A stretch of 64,000 bases of DNA from Chlorobium sp. (GCA_028277485.1 JANQGE010000117.1:1-64000); one strand, 5' to 3'; positions 33,891 to 42,900 are shown, counted from the first letter of the stretch. The notes: generated by a model not told the origin, from the sequence alone. Numbers and translations are program-made.

Positions 33891-33922
33891 AGAGTGGTTG
33901 ACATCGGCATGAGGGTTATACT

Positions 33923-34834
33923 ATGAGCAGGAACTACTGGGGGATCGATCTCGGCGGGACAAAAATCGAGGGGAGCGTGCTTGATGAAAACATGCAGCCT
34001 CTGGTTCGTTTGAGAATCCCCACAGAGGCTTCGGGAGGGTACCGTCATATTCTGTCGCGGGTCGAGAAACTGCTCCGGATGATGACCGATGAACTGCATT
34101 GCACGCTTCCATCCCATATCGGAATAGGAACTCCGGGAAGGCTTGACCGGCAGAGTGGCCTCCTCAAGAATTCAAATACGGTTTGTCTGAACGGCAAGCC
34201 CGTACTTTCGGATATTGAGGAGTGCTTGCAGACAGACGTAACGGTTGACAACGATGCCAACTGCTTTGCGCTGGCAGAATCTCGCCTTGGGGCGGGGCGT
34301 GACGTAATGCGGCGGGAGAGTGCGGTTGTTTTCGGCATTATTCTCGGCACCGGTGTGGGAGGCGGTATTGTCTGCAACGGAAAGGCTTTTCGGGGGGCGC
34401 ACGGTATCGCAGGAGAGTGGGGGCACAATGAGCTTGTTGCCGGCGGAACCCTCTGTTATTGCGGGAGAAGGGGCTGCGTGGAAACGGTTTTGTCCGGTCC
34501 GGCACTTGAAAGGTATTATGCTGAACGCTCCACCGGGAGGCGGAAGTCTCTCGAAGAGATTGCGGCGTCGGCGCCCGGTGACAAGGCGGCTGGGGAAACA
34601 ATCGACCGCCTGCTGAACTGTTTTGGCAAAGCGGTTGCCCAGGTTATCAATATTCTTGATCCTGACATCGTTATCGTCGGGGGCGGTGTCGGTAACGTCG
34701 AGGCCTTGTATACTCCTGCCGCACGGAATGCAGTCGAAAAGCATCTGTTCAACAGCTCCCTCGATATCCCGGTTGTCCGGCCGGAACTGGGGGACAGCGC
34801 CGGTGTATTTGGGGCGGCATTATTAACTGCCTGA
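33923..34834 (+). CDS. ROK-family sugar kinase (glucokinase or fructokinase-like)
   Basis: 303 residues with the ROK/ASKHA fold: phosphate-1 motif WGIDLGGTKIEG, VDNDANCFALAE, GTGVGGGIVCNG, GEWGHN and the Zn-binding CYCGRRGCVE motif. These enzymes phosphorylate a hexose with ATP. In an autotroph this could serve glycogen breakdown, but the exact sugar cannot be read from sequence. Its neighbours are unrelated genes. Confidence 0.8.
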   Translation: MSRNYWGIDLGGTKIEGSVLDENMQPLVRLRIPTEASGGYRHILSRVEKLLRMMTDELHCTLPSHIGIGTPGRLDRQSGLLKNSNTVCLNGKPVLSDIEECLQTDVTVDNDANCFALAESRLGAGRDVMRRESAVVFGIILGTGVGGGIVCNGKAFRGAHGIAGEWGHNELVAGGTLCYCGRRGCVETVLSGPALERYYAERSTGRRKSLEEIAASAPGDKAAGETIDRLLNCFGKAVAQVINILDPDIVIVGGGVGNVEALYTPAARNAVEKHLFNSSLDIPVVRPELGDSAGVFGAALLTA

Positions 34835-34915
34835 ATTGATCGTTTCACATCGTCCCGGCCGCATCGGGAAGCTGGAACAATCGCTCGATTCAGGTAACGG
34901 GGATATTCGGTCACT

Positions 34916-36358
34916 ATGGAAGACAATTTGAGGGAGCTGTACAAAAAGGGGGAAACCGTAGAGCTGACGATTTCGGATATCGCTGAAAAGGACCGGTGTT
35001 TCGGCAGGCTTGAAAGCGGGGCAGGCGTTTTTGTAAGCGGTATGCTGGCGATAGGCGACAGGGTTCGTGCAGCCGTAATAAAAGTACGCCCAGCGTATCT
35101 CGAGGCGGTTGCTCAGGAAGTGCTTGTGTTTTCCCCGGACAGGGTTGAGCCGGAATGTCCGGTTTTCGGTGTGTGCGGCGGCTGCAAATGGATGCATGTC
35201 GGCTATGAGGCACAGCTTTGCTACAAGCGGAAAAAGGTTCACGATGCACTCGTACATATAGGAGGATTTCAGGACTGTGTTGTCAAGCCGGTTCTCCCTG
35301 CCCGGCAAACCTTACATTACCGGAACAAGGTGGAGTTTTCCTGTTCCAGCAAACGGTATCTGATGCCGGAGGAGCTGAATAAAGAGGTGCTGGACAAACC
35401 GGCAGATTTTGCTCTCGGGTTTCACGCTCCCGGAAATTTCGAGAAAGTGCTTGAAATAGATTCCTGTTCTCTTGCCAGGGAGTGTATGAACCGCGTTCTT
35501 GGCGTGACGCGGGAATTTGCGCTTGAGCACGGCTTTTCACCCTATGCTGCAAGGCAGCATACCGGTTTTTTAAGAAATCTCGTGTTTCGCTACAGCGAGG
35601 AGAATGATGAACTGATGGTTAACCTGGTTACGTCGTGGCATGACGCCGACATGATGAAGGCCTACGGCGACAGGCTTCTTTCGGTAATGCCTGAACAGAA
35701 AATGACCATTCTCAACAGTGTTACAACACGGAAGAATACGGTTGCGGTTGGTGAGAAAGAGTATGTTATTCATGGGGAAGGATGTGTTGAGGAGCGGCTG
35801 GGCGACCTTCAATTCCGTATTTCAGCAAACTCGTTTTTCCAGACAAACACAGCCCAGGCGAAGGTTCTCTATGACGGTATCATGGGAATGGCTGGACTGA
35901 GACCGGATGATACCGTGTATGACCTCTATTGCGGAACCGGCACCATCACGCTTTATCTTGCCAGGAACTGCCGCCGGGCGGCAGGTCTCGAGATCGTTGA
36001 GAGCTCGGTTGCCGATGCGGAGGAAAACGCGGTGCTCAACGGTATTACCAATGCATCATTTTTCCGGGTGGACCTGAAAGATTTCCACACCCTCCACAGT
36101 ACACTCGAGGAGCTGGGTTTCCCGAGGGTCATCGTGACCGACCCGCCAAGGGCCGGAATGCATCCGAAAGCCCTCCGGACCATGCTGCAGTTCCAGCCTG
36201 AAACCATCGTGTATGTCAGTTGCAATCCGGCAAACCTTGCAAGGGACGGAAAAGAGATATGCGCATCCGGTTACCGGCTTGAAGAAGTTCAGCCGGTCGA
36301 TATGTTTCCGCATACCAGCCATATAGAGACGCTGGCGTGCTTCAGACGTGCCGTATGA
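34916..36358 (+). CDS. RlmD/TrmA-family 5-methyluridine RNA methyltransferase
   Basis: 480 residues: an N-terminal TRAM domain (about 1-75), an iron-sulfur cluster motif C-x5-C-x2-C with a fourth Cys (CPVFGVCGGCKW and QLCYKRK), and a class I AdoMet-binding domain (VYDLYCGTGTITLYLA). The catalytic region is VTDPPRAGMHP and IVYVSCNPANLARD, with the Cys nucleophile. The enzyme makes m5U in 23S rRNA (U1939 or U747 type) or tRNA; which target is not certain. Confidence 0.85.
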   Translation: MEDNLRELYKKGETVELTISDIAEKDRCFGRLESGAGVFVSGMLAIGDRVRAAVIKVRPAYLEAVAQEVLVFSPDRVEPECPVFGVCGGCKWMHVGYEAQLCYKRKKVHDALVHIGGFQDCVVKPVLPARQTLHYRNKVEFSCSSKRYLMPEELNKEVLDKPADFALGFHAPGNFEKVLEIDSCSLARECMNRVLGVTREFALEHGFSPYAARQHTGFLRNLVFRYSEENDELMVNLVTSWHDADMMKAYGDRLLSVMPEQKMTILNSVTTRKNTVAVGEKEYVIHGEGCVEERLGDLQFRISANSFFQTNTAQAKVLYDGIMGMAGLRPDDTVYDLYCGTGTITLYLARNCRRAAGLEIVESSVADAEENAVLNGITNASFFRVDLKDFHTLHSTLEELGFPRVIVTDPPRAGMHPKALRTMLQFQPETIVYVSCNPANLARDGKEICASGYRLEEVQPVDMFPHTSHIETLACFRRAV

Positions 36359-36447
36359 AGAGAAGTCAAAAGTAAAAAAATGACATTGTGCGCGATCCTC
36401 TCGCAACGGTTTTCAGGGAGCCTTTGAGGATTAAATGTTGGGGGCAT

Positions 36448-36490
36448 CTCAAACTGTTTGAGGAATTATTGGGTACGTTTAACGGTACCC
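36448..36490. repeat. Two small hairpins upstream of the VapBC module
   Basis: CTCAAACTGTTTGAG (36448-36462) is a perfect inverted repeat around one base, and GGGTAC ... GTACCC (36471-36490) pairs with an 8-base loop. They lie between the rRNA methyltransferase and vapB; no T-run follows, so a terminator is not certain. Confidence 0.35.
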
Positions 36491-36562
36491 CTTCCGCGGG
36501 TTGCTATGTTCGTTGAAGTTATTTATTGTGCAAGGCGATTTTATTATATTTTATACGAAAGC

Positions 36563-36581
36563 AGTGTACACGATTAACACT
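36563..36581. promoter_or_regulatory. Possible VapB operator
   Basis: AGTGT and ACACT arms (36563-36567 and 36577-36581) flank nine bases directly upstream of vapB and next to TATATTTTATAC, a likely -10 area. VapBC pairs usually bind inverted repeats at their own promoter. Weak call. Confidence 0.25.
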
Positions 36582-36602
36582 AAACTTGATGACGTTTGAT
36601 AT

Positions 36603-36824
36603 ATGTTGAAAAACATCACATTGAGCGCTGATGAAGAATTGATCAGGAAAGCAAGGGAAAAAGCGCAGCGTGAACATACCACGCTGAACGCTTCGTTCAG
36701 GAAATGGCTCCGGCACTACGTGAACGCAGAGGTACGGGCAAGGGATTTCGACGAGCTGATGGAATCATTTGCCTACGTTCAGCCCGGAAAGAAGTTCTGC
36801 AGGGAGGAAATGAATGAACGGTAA
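36603..36824 (+). CDS. VapB-like antitoxin
   Basis: 73 residues with a ribbon-helix-helix type N-terminus (LKNITLSADEELIRKAREKAQREHTTLNASFRKWLRHY) and an acidic or aromatic C-terminal part suited to binding the toxin. It overlaps the toxin start by 11 bp, the usual arrangement of a toxin-antitoxin pair. Confidence 0.75.
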   Translation: MLKNITLSADEELIRKAREKAQREHTTLNASFRKWLRHYVNAEVRARDFDELMESFAYVQPGKKFCREEMNER

Positions 36825-37239
36825 CTGTTTCCTCGACACCAATATCCTCATTTATTCATTCGATCACTCGAACCCTGCGAAACGGGCGGAGGCACTCCGT
36901 TTGATCAAAATCTCTCTGCAAACCGGAAAGGGCATCATCAGCTCACAGGTAGTGCAGGAATTTATCAATGTTGCAATAAAAAAGTTTGAGGTTCCCTTCT
37001 CCCTGCACGATTGCAGGAAGTATCTCGATACGGTTCTTTCCGGGCTGTGCAGGGTGTTCACGAGTATCGAGCTTTACAAGCACACCCTCGATATCATGGA
37101 GCGATGGGGATACAGCTACTACGATTCACTTATCATCGCAGCAGCACTCCAGGCAGACTGCGAGATACTCTATTCCGAAGACCTTCACCACAATCAAAAA
37201 ATCCGCGGCCTTACCATCATCGATCCGTTCAGGGGTTAG
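36814..37239 (+). CDS. VapC-like PIN-domain toxin
   Basis: 141 residues with the PIN-domain acidic residues: D8 in FLDTNILIYSF, E in SSQVVQEFINV, D in YYDSLIIAAAL, and SEDLHH near the end. PIN toxins are Mg-dependent ribonucleases. It completes a VapBC module with the overlapping antitoxin. Confidence 0.82.
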   Translation: MNGNCFLDTNILIYSFDHSNPAKRAEALRLIKISLQTGKGIISSQVVQEFINVAIKKFEVPFSLHDCRKYLDTVLSGLCRVFTSIELYKHTLDIMERWGYSYYDSLIIAAALQADCEILYSEDLHHNQKIRGLTIIDPFRG

Positions 37240-37284
37240 TCCGAAAGGCTTTACCCGGCACGAAACGCCAAGCGGAGGTGAAAA

Positions 37285-37752
37285 TCACGCTTCAGACTTC
37301 CCGTTCCCAGGCACCTCCTCGAAATCCGCATCGATAGCCCCGGCAACCGGTTGGTCTTCCTGTACGGATTTGTTCTCCCATTCCATAAATTTGTCGAGAT
37401 CATGATTGATCGACGAGAGGACTGCGGTAAGCACAGCGACATCGTCAACAAAGCCGAGAAGGGGAATGAAGTCGAAAATTGCGTCAAATGGGGTGACGAA
37501 GTAAACGATCGCCGTTACGGAAAGAACGATGGTCTGCCAGGGGGTCACCAGGTACTCTTTGTTAAGCCAGCTTTTGACAAGACGGATCAACGCCTGGAAC
37601 TTGTCGGTGATTTCCTGAAACTGTGAAGATGTTTTGGCCGCGGCGGCCTTTTGCAGCGCGGAATCGATGATTTTTTTTACTTTTTCCGGATCACGGGTGA
37701 CGCTTGCCGCCTTTTGCTTTGCCCGATCAAATGCTTTGCCTCTTGTATGCAT
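37285..37752 (-). CDS. YkvA/DUF1232 membrane-associated protein
   Basis: 155 residues with a DUF1232 core: the hydrophobic PWQTIVLSVTAIVYFVTPFDAIFDFIPLLGFVDDVAVLTAVL part, including the typical P-x-D-x-IPD-like segment. It is otherwise basic at the N-terminus and acidic at the C-terminus. No function is established for the family. It lies 27 bp downstream of the rhomboid gene on the same strand. Confidence 0.7.
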   Translation of the reverse strand: MHTRGKAFDRAKQKAASVTRDPEKVKKIIDSALQKAAAAKTSSQFQEITDKFQALIRLVKSWLNKEYLVTPWQTIVLSVTAIVYFVTPFDAIFDFIPLLGFVDDVAVLTAVLSSINHDLDKFMEWENKSVQEDQPVAGAIDADFEEVPGNGKSEA

Positions 37753-37779
37753 CGTACAAACTCCTCTTACCTGAAAGTC

Positions 37780-38610
37780 TTACTTCCCGCCCGCCTTGAG
37801 CAGCTTTTGTTTCTCAGCTTCTGTCAGGGACTCATAACCATAACGGGATATTTTATCGAGAATTGCGTCAATCTCTGCTTCGGACACTTCCATGCCGTTG
37901 TTTTTCTGTTCTTTTTTGTACAGTTTCGGTCCGTCCTTTTCATCTTTTTTGGGAAATGTTTTATCCAGCCAGTCCGAGAATGAAAAGCCTTGTTGCCGGA
38001 ACTTGATATAGGCAAATCCGACAAGCATGCCGCCAAGATGGGCGAAATGCGCTATGTTGCTGCCGCTGCCCATGGCTGAGCTGTTGATGCCCATCAACAA
38101 CTCGATTGCGGCATATCCTACCACGAAATACTTTGCCTTGATCGGGAACAGAAAGTAGAGAAAGATGTAGCGGTCGGGGAACATCAGGCCGAACGCGAGA
38201 AGTATGCCGAAGACGGCACCCGATGCCCCGACCGTCGGAAACGGACTGCCGACGGTTGTCAGCAGGTTGATCAATGCGGCACCGATACCGCAGATGAAGT
38301 AGTAGGCGGTAAACTCTTTCGTCCCCCAGTAGTTTTCTATTTCGGTGCCGAACAGCCAGAGCGCAAACATGTTGAACAGGATATGCGCAATCCCCCCGTG
38401 CATGAACATATAGGTCAGCAGCTGCCAGATCTGAAATGAATACTCTCCCGAAGATGCTGCAGGCCACAAGGAACCGTAATACATGACAAAAATACCGAAA
38501 GGTGAAAACTGTAGAAGAAAGACAGCGATGTTGACGAGTATGATGGTCTTTATCGCCGGGGGCATCACCTGGAATCCCCCTGGGCTGTATGGCTGGTTGT
38601 AATTATTCAT
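37780..38610 (-). CDS. Rhomboid-family intramembrane serine protease
   Basis: 276 residues with six membrane helices. The catalytic Ser130 is in TVGASGAVFG and His191 in NIAHFAHLGGMLVGF, with the conserved MFMHGGIAHILFNMFALWLFG segment in helix 2. A cytoplasmic tail of about 70 residues follows (SEAEIDAILDKISRYGYESLTEAEK), as in related Bacteroidetes/Chlorobi proteins. It cleaves membrane proteins within the bilayer; the substrate is unknown. Confidence 0.85.
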   Translation of the reverse strand: MNNYNQPYSPGGFQVMPPAIKTIILVNIAVFLLQFSPFGIFVMYYGSLWPAASSGEYSFQIWQLLTYMFMHGGIAHILFNMFALWLFGTEIENYWGTKEFTAYYFICGIGAALINLLTTVGSPFPTVGASGAVFGILLAFGLMFPDRYIFLYFLFPIKAKYFVVGYAAIELLMGINSSAMGSGSNIAHFAHLGGMLVGFAYIKFRQQGFSFSDWLDKTFPKKDEKDGPKLYKKEQKNNGMEVSEAEIDAILDKISRYGYESLTEAEKQKLLKAGGK

Positions 38611-38691
38611 TCAGAACTATCTTAAACTCATGGTTTAGTGGTTTACTGTTGCCGATAATAGGTTGCCGGAGATGTAAATGCGGCTTGGATA

Positions 38692-39885
38692 TTAATCGTT
38701 CAGAGCGGCAATGCCGGGAAGCGCTTTTCCCTCGAGAAATTCGAGACTTGCACCGCCTCCGGTCGAAATGTGTGTTATGCCGGAGGCAACCCCTGCTTTC
38801 ATGACAGCGGCAGCAGAATCTCCTCCTCCAACAATGGAGATGGTGCCTTTTGCGGTTGCGTCGGCAAGGGCCTGGGCTATGGCAATGGTGCCCTTCGCAA
38901 ATGACTCGATTTCAAAAACGCCCATCGGGCCGTTCCAGACAACGGTTTTGGCCTGCAAAATTTCCCTTGAATAGGTGTCTATGGTTTTTGGCCCGATGTC
39001 CAGGCCCATCATGTTTTCCGGTATGGTTTCGATACTGGCTCTCCGGGTTTCGGCATCAGCGGAAAATTCCGTTGCTGCAACAACGTCCTCGGGAAGAAGC
39101 ATCCTGATGTTTTTTTCGCGAGCAGTCTGCAGCAGGTGCATGGCGAGCTCGACCTTGTCGTCTTCGACAAGTGATTTGCCGACATGGTAGCCCTGAGCTT
39201 TGAAAAAGGTAAAAATCATGGCTCCGCCGACAAGAATCGTGTCGACCTTGCTGAAGAGAGTTTCAAGAACATCGATTTTCCCGGAGATTTTCGCCCCTCC
39301 CAGAATCGCAAGAAACGGACGTTCAGGGTTGTTAAGGGCTTGTCCCAGATATTTCAGTTCTTTCTCGATAAGGTAGCCGGCAACGGAAGGCTGGACAAAG
39401 TGGCAGATTCCCTCGGTTGACGCGTGAGCACGGTGCGCCGTGCCGAAAGCGTCATTGACGTAAATTTCTCCCATCGACGCGAGTTCGCGTGCAAATTCAG
39501 GGTCATTGGTTTCCTCTTCAGGATGGAAACGCAGGTTTTCAAGCAGCATGATCTCGCCGTCCTGAAGGGCCAGTGCCTGCTGCATAACCTCGGTTCCTAT
39601 ACAGTCCCCCGCCATGACGACATCAGTGTCAAGCAGTTCGGACAGCCGTTTTGCGACCGGAGCCAGAGAAAGTTCCGCCACAATCTTGCCTTTGGGCCGG
39701 CCGAAGTGCGACATGAGAATGAGCCTGCCGCCGGATTCAACAACTTTTTTTATGGAGGGCAGGGCTTCCACAATACGCTTGTCATTGGTAATGTTTCCCT
39801 GATCATCAAGCGGGACATTGAAGTCCACGCGCATTAATACTCTGCGGCCTTTACATGAAATATCAGACAAGGTCTTTTTTTGCAT
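38692..39885 (-). CDS. pgk: Phosphoglycerate kinase
   Basis: 397 residues. It has the PGK N-terminal pattern [19 protein letters not shown] and [14 protein letters not shown], the middle [15 protein letters not shown], and C-terminal nucleotide-binding [17 protein letters not shown] with [14 protein letters not shown]. It catalyses 3-phosphoglycerate + ATP to 1,3-bisphosphoglycerate in gluconeogenesis/glycolysis, needed to turn reductive TCA cycle carbon into sugars. ATG 39885 (MQKKTLSD) was chosen; the frame extends to 40005 without family similarity. Confidence 0.94.
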   Translation of the reverse strand: MQKKTLSDISCKGRRVLMRVDFNVPLDDQGNITNDKRIVEALPSIKKVVESGGRLILMSHFGRPKGKIVAELSLAPVAKRLSELLDTDVVMAGDCIGTEVMQQALALQDGEIMLLENLRFHPEEETNDPEFARELASMGEIYVNDAFGTAHRAHASTEGICHFVQPSVAGYLIEKELKYLGQALNNPERPFLAILGGAKISGKIDVLETLFSKVDTILVGGAMIFTFFKAQGYHVGKSLVEDDKVELAMHLLQTAREKNIRMLLPEDVVAATEFSADAETRRASIETIPENMMGLDIGPKTIDTYSREILQAKTVVWNGPMGVFEIESFAKGTIAIAQALADATAKGTISIVGGGDSAAAVMKAGVASGITHISTGGGASLEFLEGKALPGIAALND

Positions 39886-39950
39886 TGCTCCAGATTTCGG
39901 GTTTGTGATTGACAGGTTGTACACTTTTTTGAACCTACATTGAACGATTG

Positions 39951-40003
39951 TCGGGCATCCCGGCTTTGCCGGGAAAATTTGAATACGATCAATTGAGGTG
40001 CCC
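39951..40003. repeat. Degenerate intergenic repeat or hairpin upstream of pgk
   Basis: A CCCGGC-TTT-GCCGGG hairpin (39959-39973) is bracketed by TCGGGCATC and AATTGAGGTGCCCAT. The right side resembles the ATAGAGGTGCCC ends of the repeat family; the relation is weak. Confidence 0.35.
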
Positions 40004-40057
40004 ATACATATAATATAAACAATTCAGGTTGCTCTTTCCCGGCGGACCGTATGGTCA

Positions 40058-41071
40058 TCATCTCCGGTTGCTGCGGTATTTTTTGACGTTCTCGGCATGT
40101 TCCTTGAATGTTTTTGCGAAATAATGCCCTCCGGTTCCCGTAGCGACAAAGTAGAGATACTCGGTTTCCGCCGGATTGAGTACAGCCATGATTGAAGACG
40201 CGCCGGGGTTGCAGATCGGGGCGGGAGGCAGCCCTTTATGCTTATAGGTGTTATAAGGAGAATCAATAGTGAGGTCCTTGTAAAGAAGCCTTCTGGGTTC
40301 ACCACCAAGCGCATACTGTACCGTAGGATCTGCCTGGATTTTCATGTTTTTTCGCAGTCTGTTAAGATAGACCCCTGCTATGAGCGGTTTTTCTTCGTCG
40401 AGCGGGGTTTCGGCTTCGACAATAGACGCAAGGGTGAGCAGCTCGAGTTCATCGAGTCCATGGCCGGAGGCTGCTGCCTGCAAGCTGTCGTTGTAAAACA
40501 AACGAAACCGGTTTACCAGAAACCTAATCACTTCTTCTGATGTGCTGGTCCAGGGGAAATTATAGGTGCCGGGAAAATAGTACCCTTCAAAGCTGTCGGC
40601 TTCAACACCCAGCTCGGCAAGCAGCGTTTTGTCAGCGGTGCTTTTTATGAAGGAGAGCGAGTCGATATCAAGCCGCGACGCGATGATTGCCGCGATTCTC
40701 TCCTGCCGCATACCTTCCGGTATCATTACCCGTTCTTCATCCTGCGGATGATGGCGCAGGTAAGAGAGCAGCCCATAATTGGAAAGACCAGGAGGAATAG
40801 AGTAGCGGCCCGGCTTGATGTTTCGAAATTCGGGAAACAGGCCGGCCGTGATAAGCAATGGTCTTTCGTGTTGTATCACGCCTTTGTCGTGAATGGATGT
40901 TATTATAGAACGAAGGCTTGCTCCTTTGCGCACGAGGATCTTTTCATGCGGCAATCCTTCATAGGCTACATTCCAGCCGGGGATAAAAAAAAATGCGGCA
41001 AGAAACATCAGGGACGGAATGGTAATGCTTGAGATAAGAAAAAGAAAACGGCTTGTGATCGTGTCATGCAT
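40058..41071 (-). CDS. mltG: Endolytic murein transglycosylase MltG
   Basis: 337 residues from ATG 41071: a single N-terminal membrane anchor, a LysM-like part, and the YceG/MltG domain with the catalytic Glu in TLASIVEAETP. Other conserved parts are GVYLNRLRKNMKIQADPTVQYALG, SPYNTYKHKGLPPAPICNPG and YLYFVATGTGGH. It cuts nascent glycan strands and so sets their length. The start at 41071 leaves an 18-bp gap to the chorismate mutase stop; the longer frame to 41125 would overlap that gene. Confidence 0.9.
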   Translation of the reverse strand: MHDTITSRFLFLISSITIPSLMFLAAFFFIPGWNVAYEGLPHEKILVRKGASLRSIITSIHDKGVIQHERPLLITAGLFPEFRNIKPGRYSIPPGLSNYGLLSYLRHHPQDEERVMIPEGMRQERIAAIIASRLDIDSLSFIKSTADKTLLAELGVEADSFEGYYFPGTYNFPWTSTSEEVIRFLVNRFRLFYNDSLQAAASGHGLDELELLTLASIVEAETPLDEEKPLIAGVYLNRLRKNMKIQADPTVQYALGGEPRRLLYKDLTIDSPYNTYKHKGLPPAPICNPGASSIMAVLNPAETEYLYFVATGTGGHYFAKTFKEHAENVKKYRSNRR

Positions 41072-41088
41072 GAAACAATCCCGGCAGG

Positions 41089-41415
41089 TTATCTGGAAGA
41101 GAGCGTCTGCTGTTCGTTTTTCCATTCATGCTGGAACAACCTTGTCTCTTCAATGATGCATTTGTAGATTTTTTCCAGTGCGCAGGCTTTCAACTCGGAA
41201 TCGGCCTGGTTCAGTACGTTGGTAAGCACCTCTTTTTCCCTGGCGGGCTGCAGAACCTCTTCGCCGATACGCTGCTTGAGCGAGCTGATATTCTGGGCAC
41301 AATTAAGCCGTTCACAGAGCAGGTTTGAAAGTTTGTGGTCTATGGCATCTATCTTTTTTCTCCACTCTTCAAGCTCAAGCCAATGATTATCCTTGTTAAC
41401 GATGCGGTTCGACAT
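41089..41415 (-). CDS. Chorismate mutase (AroQ class)
   Basis: 108 residues, all helical, with the AroQ pattern WRKKIDAIDHKLSNLLCERLNCAQNISSLKQ and PAREKEVLTNVL. It converts chorismate to prephenate for Phe/Tyr synthesis. It is a stand-alone single-domain protein here, not fused to a prephenate dehydratase. It lies 18 bp upstream of mltG, probably in one transcript, though the pairing has no obvious metabolic logic. Confidence 0.8.
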   Translation of the reverse strand: MSNRIVNKDNHWLELEEWRKKIDAIDHKLSNLLCERLNCAQNISSLKQRIGEEVLQPAREKEVLTNVLNQADSELKACALEKIYKCIIEETRLFQHEWKNEQQTLSSR

Positions 41416-41493
41416 AGTGCATAAAATCCTTATGGGTGGAAACGGTTACAGGTAAAATTTAAAAAAATAAGGCAGATCTTTTCGGGGATCACC

Positions 41494-42006
41494 TCATTCT
41501 TTCGCTTCGCTGAATACGTTCAGCCAGTGATCCACCTCTTTCTGGCTGAGTTGTCCACTGCCGAATTTTTTCCGGTTATTACGGGGTTCTCCGGTTATAT
41601 CACGCCCTTTTGGCCCGGAGAAATACTTGCCGATAAAATCTTCCGAGAGCATATATGATGCCCCGCAGGCAACGGCGTGGCGGCGGATGAGATGGTCGGA
41701 AGACACTATGGTAAGCATTTGAGCGTTTCTCCCCAAAGATTTCAGATAATCGATGATCCATTCGTCCGCCGAATATCCCAATGAAGTAAAAACCCTGTTA
41801 ACGGCCCCACCATCCCTGAACGGGCTCCGGGGACACTGCCCGTCATAGACCACGGTGACCTTCTGGCACGTCGACTGTTGAACGCCGAGCAGCATGGATT
41901 CCGTCTGTTCACGTTTGCATTGCAAAGAGAGTTGTGGCTTGTCTGGAAAAAGTTTATGCAGCAGGTTGTAGCCATCAACGATAAACTCTTGAAAGATAGT
42001 TACCAT
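41494..42006 (-). CDS. YacP-like NYN domain protein (predicted nuclease)
   Basis: 170 residues with the NYN/YacP pattern: FIVDGYNLLHKLFP, VTVVYDGQCPRSPF, ADEWIIDYL, and LTIVSSDHLIRRHAVACGA. These residues group as a PIN/FEN-like acidic site. The family is linked to RNA processing (Rae1/YacP cleaves mRNA in the ribosome of Bacillus), but no specific role is known here. Confidence 0.7.
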   Translation of the reverse strand: MVTIFQEFIVDGYNLLHKLFPDKPQLSLQCKREQTESMLLGVQQSTCQKVTVVYDGQCPRSPFRDGGAVNRVFTSLGYSADEWIIDYLKSLGRNAQMLTIVSSDHLIRRHAVACGASYMLSEDFIGKYFSGPKGRDITGEPRNNRKKFGSGQLSQKEVDHWLNVFSEAKE

Positions 42007-42032
42007 AGTTTGCTGAAAACAGTTTTCCTGAC

Positions 42033-42144
42033 ACCGCTATTAATTTGTTGCTCGCCCTGATTACATCGCTGGCCGGATAGGAGAGTGTTTCTGTGCTCCG
42101 TCCGCCTCGTACTCATGCCGCTCACGACAATTTATAGAGGTCCC
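42033..42144. repeat. Palindromic intergenic repeat, reverse copy (about 112 bp)
   Basis: Runs from ACCGCTATTAATTTGTTG (42033) to ATAGAGGTCCC (42144). Read on the minus strand it follows the 8160-8272 copy closely: TGTCGTGAG, GAGGCGGACGGAGCACAGAA, CTCTCCTATCC, then ACAAATTAATAGCGGT. It is adjacent to the next repeat. Confidence 0.75.
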
Positions 42145-42217
42145 CTTTATTCCGCGCTTCAACTGCTTCGTTGAGAGGATAGAAAGGGCTTGAATCGCTC
42201 ATGACAATAAAGGCGCC
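42142..42217. repeat. Second intergenic repeat, back-to-back with the first (about 76 bp)
   Basis: On the minus strand it begins GGCGCCTTTATTGTCATGAGCG and follows the copy at 63214-63293 with roughly 13 differences over 79 positions by hand alignment. The core has CCCTTTCTATCC and CTCAACGAAGCAGTTGA. With the preceding element it forms a composite in front of the dcw cluster. Confidence 0.75.
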
Positions 42218-42389
42218 TTTTTCTGCCCTGCCCTCAAGGAGCATAAGCCTCTCTGCACGCCCTTATATAATAATAAGAAAAAGTGGATCAGATGAAGCAT
42301 AATTTGGTGCAACCCCTCCGGGAATAATGATTTTTCACAATAAAGAGGCGCATTATTTTTTTACAGCAGGCTTTTTTTTACATTTTAGG

Positions 42390-42424
42390 TGGTGGAAAGT
42401 GGGAAAAATTGGGGGAAAGTGCGG
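42390..42424 (+). promoter_or_regulatory. MraZ-box operator of the dcw cluster
   Basis: TGG(N), TGGG, TGGG and TGCG lie at 42390, 42400, 42410 and 42420, exactly 10 bp apart, directly upstream of the mraZ ATG at 42429. MraZ is known to bind TGGGN-type repeats with this spacing in E. coli and relatives and to repress its own operon. A TTTACA ... TACATTTT pair upstream (about 42360-42387) may be the promoter. Confidence 0.75.
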
Positions 42425-42428
42425 AGAT

Positions 42429-42881
42429 ATGGCAGGTTTTATCGGAAAAGAGCGGCATTCGATTGATGAGAAGGGTCGTCTTATGATTCCTGCACGTTTC
42501 AGGAAACGCCTCGGAGAGGAACAGGATTGTTCAAAAAAGCTGGCCGTGCTCTATGTCATGAAAGCTGTTGACGGAGCTCTGGAACTTTATGAGCCGGCGG
42601 TATGGGCTGAAAAAGAAAAGAGTCTTTTGGCTCTTTCCGATTTCAATCCCGACGAAAGAATGTTGAAAACCTTGATGTATGAAAGCCTTGACAGTGTAGA
42701 GATAGACCGTCAGGGCAGGATTGCCCTTCCAAAGGATTTCATGGAGCATGCTGCCATAACAAAGGACGTGGTTATTATCGGGGCCAATGTCAAAATGATT
42801 CTCTGGTCTCCGGAAAAGTTGTCAAAAGTGCTTAAAGAGGGCGGTTCAAAATTTCAGGCGCTTGCCGGCAGATATTTTTAA
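42429..42881 (+). CDS. mraZ: Transcriptional regulator MraZ
   Basis: 150 residues with two SpoVT/AbrB-like halves: GKERHSIDEKGRLMIPARFRKRL and SVEIDRQGRIALPKDFMEHA. It forms a ring that binds the TGGG repeats and controls the division and cell wall cluster. ATG 42429 was chosen because the family starts with the GFIGKERHSID part; the longer frame is not family-like. It is the first gene of the dcw cluster. Confidence 0.92.
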   Translation: MAGFIGKERHSIDEKGRLMIPARFRKRLGEEQDCSKKLAVLYVMKAVDGALELYEPAVWAEKEKSLLALSDFNPDERMLKTLMYESLDSVEIDRQGRIALPKDFMEHAAITKDVVIIGANVKMILWSPEKLSKVLKEGGSKFQALAGRYF

Positions 42882-42900
42882 GGCTCTATGTGTGAGGGTA

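Noticed and set aside
42033..42217. Adjacent repeats as a CRISPR array
   Set aside because: Only two dissimilar palindromic units, no regular short repeats with unique spacers, no cas genes.
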